Part shown: in pieces, positions 59,396 through 64,000 of the stretch
Layout: each line of letters starts with the position of its first letter
How positions within the stretch are numbered: the first letter of the stretch is position 1
Assembly (NCBI RefSeq): GCF_026241135.1
Contig: NZ_JAPFGA010000001.1
Span: 124,001 to 188,000 of the forward strand
Reading direction: 5' to 3'
DNA from: Galbibacter kalidii
GTDB taxonomy: Bacteria > Bacteroidota > Bacteroidia > Flavobacteriales > Flavobacteriaceae
Length of the DNA: 64,000 nucleotides
Notes under the pieces: model-generated
Database searches by the model: none
Told to the model about the DNA's origin: nothing
Seen by the model: the letters and a program-made list of their open reading frames with translations, nothing else
Made by a program: the position numbers and the translations under genes

Positions 59396-61173
59396 TGCTT
59401 CGCTTCTTCTTTTGAAGATTTTTTAGGTACAGTAGCTTTGGCTTTTGAAGTGGTTTCCTTGGGTTTGGGCTTTTCCTTTTCCGGTTTTTCTATGGTTTCT
59501 TCTTTCGGGGCAAGATTAGGATTGTCTAAGTCGATAGGATTGTTAACGCCTTTTATCACCGGAAGTTCCAGGTTGTTGTCTTCTTCACTGTACAGGTCTT
59601 CCTTACTGCGGATCATTTCGTCTCCCCGCCAGTAAAAACCTCTGAATTTACGTCCGTTTACCGGTAATTCATCATCTGGGTAGATATTACCTTCAACATT
59701 GATAAAAGATGTGGTATTGTCAATTTCATCATTTTCCAGAGTCATCTGAATGAGCCCGCACTTACGCTTGTCAATCCCTACAAACTCATCATTGTCATTC
59801 CAAAGATAGTAGATGAGTTCGGCGTTTTTCACAATATCGACAACCCGCAATTCGTTTTCTTCAAACAAACCATAAAGGGATTTTCCTTTGATCTGGTTGT
59901 ACCCCTGCTTTAAGGAATCTTTAAATTTCACCCCACTAAGTGAGTCCTTTTGGATAATAAATGCACTTTCCCATACTTTTAAGGAGTCTATCTTTTCTGT
60001 TTCCATATCAGATATAATATGGATGCTGTCGCCCGTCATCTGTGTCTCCCCACTCCATAATATCGGCTGGTATGCGGGAATTTTGTTTTCCGGAATGTTT
60101 TGGGGTATGGTGGTAATCAGTTGTGTAACGCCGGTCTTTTCGCTGGAATGAATGGAATCAGATTTTCCGCTGAGGTCAGTCTTATAAAAACGGGCATCCC
60201 TGTACCCTCTAATGACACGTTCATTTTCCTTTCCGGTAACCATCAGGGTGTCGGCATGGATGTACATAGAATCTTTCTCAAAAAGACTCACAGCAACGGC
60301 TCTCTTTGTCACAAGCACCGAGTCTTTCGCCTTGTACACTTCAGCATAATGTCCTCTTAAAACCCCGTTGTTTACAGTATCTATCACTTTGATGTTGTTG
60401 GTGGCTGAAGCAAATTCTGTTGCCTTGTCAAAATAAAGACTGTCACCATAGATAATACGGTCACTATAATCTATTCGGGTGTTTTTCACACCATAACCGG
60501 TTTCATCCGTGGTGTTGTAATAACCGCGTTCACAATACATTTTGTAATCCTCACCAGTCACTGTTGAAGGCCCATACATATAGGCGTTTTTAGTGCCGGT
60601 ATAATAGTCCATTCGAGCTGAATTGATCACATAATCAGGATTGGTGATTTTGACATCGCTTTTGAATTCATATTTGTCAATCTCCATATAAAACCTACCC
60701 CTGTTGCTTGTCAGGACATTGACACTGTCTTTTACGGTACCAAAATTATCGTAATAAGCTTCTTGGGTATTTCTGTCAAGTTCGAGTTCTTCAGTGGTGA
60801 GGGTCATATTGTTATTCCGTAGGACCACTTTTTCTTTGGCGATAGCAATTTTGGTCGTACCATCATATTCCACATATTCACTGTTCATTTTGATGGAATC
60901 ACCTTGCTGAAAGAACACATTTCCATGGGCTTTAATACGATTGTCTTCTTGATAATAGATGGCGAGATCACACCAAAGGTCAATACCTTGATGTTCAAAC
61001 TGCACTTGCCTGTCGTCTTTACTGAAAATGGCCGCACCCGGATATTTATTTTCGTCTTTGTTGAAGTCCCCTCCGTGTACAATGGTGATCTCTTTCTTTT
61101 CCTGTGCATAGACAGTAGAGGATGTCACAACGAGAATGAGGCAGATATATTTAAATAAGTTGTTCAAAAGCAT
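59392..61173 (-). CDS. OstA/LptA-like periplasmic protein with long C-terminal tail
   Basis: A protein of 593 residues with a signal peptide (about 1-24, VVTSSTVYAQ). The region from about 40 to 300 has the repetitive OstA/LptA beta-jellyroll pattern (GNVFFQQGDSIKMNSEYVEYDG, AKEKVVLRNNNMTLTTEELELDRNT), suggesting binding or bridging of lipopolysaccharide to the outer membrane. The C-terminal about 70 residues are low complexity (Lys/Glu/Pro-rich). I chose ATG 61173 because the -7 box TATTTTTG lies just upstream at 61186-61193; a 23-codon longer frame from 61242 would span that box. Confidence 0.85.
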   Translation of the reverse strand: MLLNNLFKYICLILVVTSSTVYAQEKKEITIVHGGDFNKDENKYPGAAIFSKDDRQVQFEHQGIDLWCDLAIYYQEDNRIKAHGNVFFQQGDSIKMNSEYVEYDGTTKIAIAKEKVVLRNNNMTLTTEELELDRNTQEAYYDNFGTVKDSVNVLTSNRGRFYMEIDKYEFKSDVKITNPDYVINSARMDYYTGTKNAYMYGPSTVTGEDYKMYCERGYYNTTDETGYGVKNTRIDYSDRIIYGDSLYFDKATEFASATNNIKVIDTVNNGVLRGHYAEVYKAKDSVLVTKRAVAVSLFEKDSMYIHADTLMVTGKENERVIRGYRDARFYKTDLSGKSDSIHSSEKTGVTQLITTIPQNIPENKIPAYQPILWSGETQMTGDSIHIISDMETEKIDSLKVWESAFIIQKDSLSGVKFKDSLKQGYNQIKGKSLYGLFEENELRVVDIVKNAELIYYLWNDNDEFVGIDKRKCGLIQMTLENDEIDNTTSFINVEGNIYPDDELPVNGRKFRGFYWRGDEMIRSKEDLYSEEDNNLELPVIKGVNNPIDLDNPNLAPKEETIEKPEKEKPKPKETTSKAKATVPKKSSKEEAKQ

Positions 61174-61185
61174 GGAATTTTGCTC

Positions 61186-61193
61186 CAAAAATA
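61186..61193 (-). promoter_or_regulatory. -7 promoter box of the OstA-aminotransferase operon
   Basis: TATTTTTG on the minus strand, 12 bases before ATG 61173. It decides between two candidate starts. Confidence 0.55.
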
Positions 61194-61320
61194 AAGTTTT
61201 TTCGTTTAGTGGGCGGTTTGTTATGAAGAATTTATCAAACATAGATTAAGTGCGTTATCGTAGAATAAAATAAATGATAATGAAATGAAAATTTATTTTT
61301 TGTGAATTAGCTATTAGTAA

Positions 61321-61334
61321 AAAAGCATGCTTTT
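61321..61334. promoter_or_regulatory. 14-base palindrome in the OstA/SusC divergent spacer
   Basis: AAAAGCATGCTTTT is a perfect palindrome about 144 bases upstream of the SusC start and 148 bases upstream of the OstA start. The rest of the 304-base spacer is AT-rich. It contains a possible SusC -7 box TACATTCG at 61442-61449 (one mismatch to TAnnTTTG) and nothing else recognisable. Confidence 0.4.
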
Positions 61335-61477
61335 ACATAAATGATTCATATTATAAAGGTGTATGAATTTAAAATTTAAGAAAAATTAAGCTTTTTTAAC
61401 AAAAAATTATTGTTTAGTATAGATTCTTAACATTTATTTTTTACATTCGCCGGAGTTAATCTCAAACTAAATTCATA

Positions 61478-64000
61478 ATGAAAACAAAGTTACATGTATT
61501 TCTAATGCTTATTACAGCATTGATTGTGCAGTTTACTTTCGCACAAGAAAAAACCGTGACAGGAGTGGTAACCGATCAAGATGGTTTACCATTACCTGGA
61601 GCGAATGTGGTGGTGAAAGGAACTACCAATGGAACACAAACAGACTTTGATGGGAATTATTCCATCAAGGCCAACGCAGGAGACATTTTGGTGTTTTCTT
61701 TTGTTGGGCAAAAAACAGAAGAGCGTACCATAGGTGCTTCCAGTACTATTGACATTTCACTTGCGCAAGATGCGCAAGCATTGGATGAAGTGGTTGTGAC
61801 TGGATTGGGAATCAAAAGGGAGAAAAAAGCTCTTGGATATTCACAACAATCCGTAGGTGGAGACCAATTGGTTCAGGCTAGGGAAACCGATGTTGCCAAT
61901 GCACTTGCAGGTAAAATATCCGGGGTGCAGATCGTAGGTAACAGTAGTTCTACCTTCGGGCAATCCAGTATTAGATTAAGAGGGAATGATGATCTTTTGT
62001 ATGTTGTGGATGGTATTAGAATCTATTCATCAAGTGATATCAATACCGATAATGTGGCTGATATATCAATTCTTAAAGGTGCATCGGCAACCGCTATTTA
62101 TGGTCCTGAAGGAAGAAATGGAGTTGTGATTATAACTTCAAAACAAGGAACACCTGGGGCAGCAAAATTTGAGATAGATCACTCTTTGGCAATGAACACA
62201 GTATCTGCTTTACCTGACTTTCAAAATGAATATGGCGGTGGTTATAGTCAAGAATTTAATGTTTTTAATTATGACCCCGCTACAGATCCTGCATCATGGG
62301 CTTCGTTCGACGGAGATTTATACCCTGATTTTTGGGCTGATGAAAGTTGGGGGCCGAGATTAGACGGACAAATGATTAGGCATTGGGACAGTTGGATTCC
62401 AGGAACACCTGAGTTTGGGGAAAAGCGAGCTTGGACTCAATCGCCTAACGATGTAAGAAGTTTTTACGATACAGCTCTGACAACTAACACCACACTGGCT
62501 TTTTCTAAAGCCGGGGAAAAGTACAACGTTAGAAGTACAGTGTCTTATATAGATCAAAACGGGGTGATACCTAATTCGGGGAATAAATCGACTAAAATTT
62601 CGATTAATGCAGTTTATAATGCCACTGAACGGTTGAAATTTATTGCTAACCTTAATATAGAGGATAGGGATAGGGTAAACAATCCAGATCAAAATTACGG
62701 GAACCTAGGATCTAACTTTAATCAGTGGTGGCAAAGACAGCTTGACTTTAATAGGTTACAAAACTACGTTCGTAATGCACAGGTAGTTTCCTGGAATATT
62801 CGTGGGCCTAGAGATCCGAGACCACTTTATTGGGATATGCCTTATTTTCATTCTTATGAAAATGAAAGACATTGGTCTAAAAACACTTATTTTGGAAAAG
62901 TTGGAATTCAATATGAGATCAATGATCAACTGAGTTTTAATTTTGACGTTAGAAAAACTTTCCATTCCTGGATGGAAGATGACAGGGCGACAACCATTAG
63001 TTTGTTAGACCCTGCATGGTATGATGAGTTTCACCAAAGACATGAAAGACAAGATTTCTTTGCTATGCTTAACTATAGCAACCGTTTTATGAACGATAAC
63101 TTAGATGTTGATGTTTCTGTAGGTGGAGAAAAGGTAGAAAAAGATTGGAGAAGACTTTATGCGACTACCAATGGAGATTTGACCATTCCTGATTTTTATA
63201 ACCTATCCGGTTCTCAGGATCCTATAACAGCAGTAAATAGAAGAGAACAAGAAAAAAGAGATGCCTTGTTTGCAAAAGGGTCGATAGGTTATAAAGGCAC
63301 CTTGTATTTAGATGGTTCTTATAGGATGGACTGGTCTTCAACGGCAAGAGCTGAAGCTAACCGAGTGGATACTTACGGAGCTTCATTGAGTTTCTTAGTG
63401 CACAACATCCTTCCTGATAATGACTTTTTATCTTTTGCCAAGCTTAGAGGGGGATTTGCAAGTGCTCCATTTTTCCCGGATCCTTATTTAACAAAGAATG
63501 TGTATAATGTAAATGCATTGTACCAAGGATATGGGCGTCTTTCGGTATCAAACAATCAGGAGAACCCGATTTTAGAAGGAGGTATTAGGGATGAAATTGA
63601 AGTAGGAGCTGAATTACAGTTTCTTAGAAATCGAATTGCACTAGATTTGACATACTTTAATAGAGTAGACAAAGGTCTTCCTATCAATGTGCCACTGGAT
63701 GGTGCCACAGGTTATTCAAACATTACCGTTAACAGTGGAAAACAAACCACTAAAGGATATGAACTAGCTCTGGTTGGTGATGTTATAGCTTCTGAAAATG
63801 TAACTTGGTCACTTGGAGTGAACTTTGCTACTTTAGAACGCGTAGTTGATGAATTATACCCGGGGATTGATGCCAGGGATTTAAGTACATATACCTCAAA
63901 CATGAGGCTACAGGAAAGAGTAGGAGAAGAATGGGGACTTTTTTACGGAACCGGATTTGCTACTGATGATAACGGAAACATTATGTTTACCGAAAATGAT
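61478..64000 (+). CDS. SusC/RagA-family TonB-linked outer membrane receptor, C-terminal part beyond the window
   Basis: 841 codons are visible and the frame is open at the right edge; full-length members are about 950-1100 residues. Signal peptide (1-22, VQFTFAQEK), a carboxypeptidase-regulatory-like domain (VTGVVTDQDGLPLPGANVVVKGTTNGTQTDFDGNYSI, about 26-62), the SusC box (ALDEVVVTGLGIKREKKALGYSQQ, about 104-127), then the plug domain with DVANALAGKISGVQI and LRGNDDLLYVVDGI, and the beta-barrel start. It imports a glycan or other large nutrient with a SusD partner, expected downstream. The nutrient cannot be told. Confidence 0.93.
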   Translation, partial: MKTKLHVFLMLITALIVQFTFAQEKTVTGVVTDQDGLPLPGANVVVKGTTNGTQTDFDGNYSIKANAGDILVFSFVGQKTEERTIGASSTIDISLAQDAQALDEVVVTGLGIKREKKALGYSQQSVGGDQLVQARETDVANALAGKISGVQIVGNSSSTFGQSSIRLRGNDDLLYVVDGIRIYSSSDINTDNVADISILKGASATAIYGPEGRNGVVIITSKQGTPGAAKFEIDHSLAMNTVSALPDFQNEYGGGYSQEFNVFNYDPATDPASWASFDGDLYPDFWADESWGPRLDGQMIRHWDSWIPGTPEFGEKRAWTQSPNDVRSFYDTALTTNTTLAFSKAGEKYNVRSTVSYIDQNGVIPNSGNKSTKISINAVYNATERLKFIANLNIEDRDRVNNPDQNYGNLGSNFNQWWQRQLDFNRLQNYVRNAQVVSWNIRGPRDPRPLYWDMPYFHSYENERHWSKNTYFGKVGIQYEINDQLSFNFDVRKTFHSWMEDDRATTISLLDPAWYDEFHQRHERQDFFAMLNYSNRFMNDNLDVDVSVGGEKVEKDWRRLYATTNGDLTIPDFYNLSGSQDPITAVNRREQEKRDALFAKGSIGYKGTLYLDGSYRMDWSSTARAEANRVDTYGASLSFLVHNILPDNDFLSFAKLRGGFASAPFFPDPYLTKNVYNVNALYQGYGRLSVSNNQENPILEGGIRDEIEVGAELQFLRNRIALDLTYFNRVDKGLPINVPLDGATGYSNITVNSGKQTTKGYELALVGDVIASENVTWSLGVNFATLERVVDELYPGIDARDLSTYTSNMRLQERVGEEWGLFYGTGFATDDNGNIMFTEND

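Overview
This 64 kb window is a chromosomal segment of a member of the Bacteroidota, almost certainly family Flavobacteriaceae. The evidence is a low-to-moderate GC content, a bacillithiol cysteine ligase (BshC), a SusC/RagA-type TonB-linked receptor, LytTR two-component parts, and many copies of the flavobacterial -7 promoter word TAnnTTTG directly upstream of genes on both strands. No rRNA, tRNA, CRISPR array, phage or transposase gene was recognised. Both ends cut through genes: an M14 carboxypeptidase on the left and a SusC-family receptor on the right.

Layout. 1-0.5 kb: partial zinc carboxypeptidase. 0.6-15.8 kb: a housekeeping block (bshC, GNAT, a PNPOx-family flavoprotein, a PLP decarboxylase, guaA, a LysM/PBP1 protein, OsmC, DUF3820, pyrG, yidC, mnmA). 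It is bracketed by two oppositely oriented copies of a ~300 bp non-autonomous element, each with its own 9-10 bp flanking direct repeat. 15.8-17.6 kb: a small coupled ORF with nitronate monooxygenase, then DUF1456 and GNAT genes. 17.7-26.4 kb: a fatty-acid beta-oxidation operon (MarR regulator, HAD/enoyl-CoA hydratase fusion, thiolase, acyl-CoA dehydrogenase) preceded by an acyl-CoA ligase; the two junctions around the thiolase each carry a stand-alone four-helix-bundle gene. 26.5-33.5 kb: an accessory same-strand cluster with a LytS/LytR-type pair, a GAF kinase with a degraded ATPase domain, three lipoproteins (one collagen-like, one with seven repeat blades) and a small membrane protein. 33.6-37.4 kb: purL, whose reading frame appears to contain two in-frame palindromic repeat units. 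37.5-48 kb: mixed genes (SGNH hydrolase, VOC, endonuclease I, rRNA m5C methyltransferase, BNR-like lipoprotein, an ECF sigma/membrane protein/periplasmic protein trio, OsmC, esterase, double-ATPase ABC protein, Lrp regulator). 48-61 kb: TPR histidine kinase, DUF349 protein, DoxX-ChrA pair, two DUF368 (PopT-type) lipid-phosphate transporters overlapping aroE, a TPR protein, a class III aminotransferase and an OstA/LptA-like protein. 61.5-64 kb: the SusC start.

How parts act together: the beta-oxidation genes form one regulated pathway unit with a probable MarR operator over its own promoter; guaA, pyrG and purL supply nucleotides; yidC, the OstA-like protein and the DUF368 pair serve the envelope. 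The most noteworthy material is repeat biology: a small mobile element with clear target-site duplications, paired four-helix-bundle cassettes inside an operon, palindromes inside purL, and a dispersed double-hairpin repeat.
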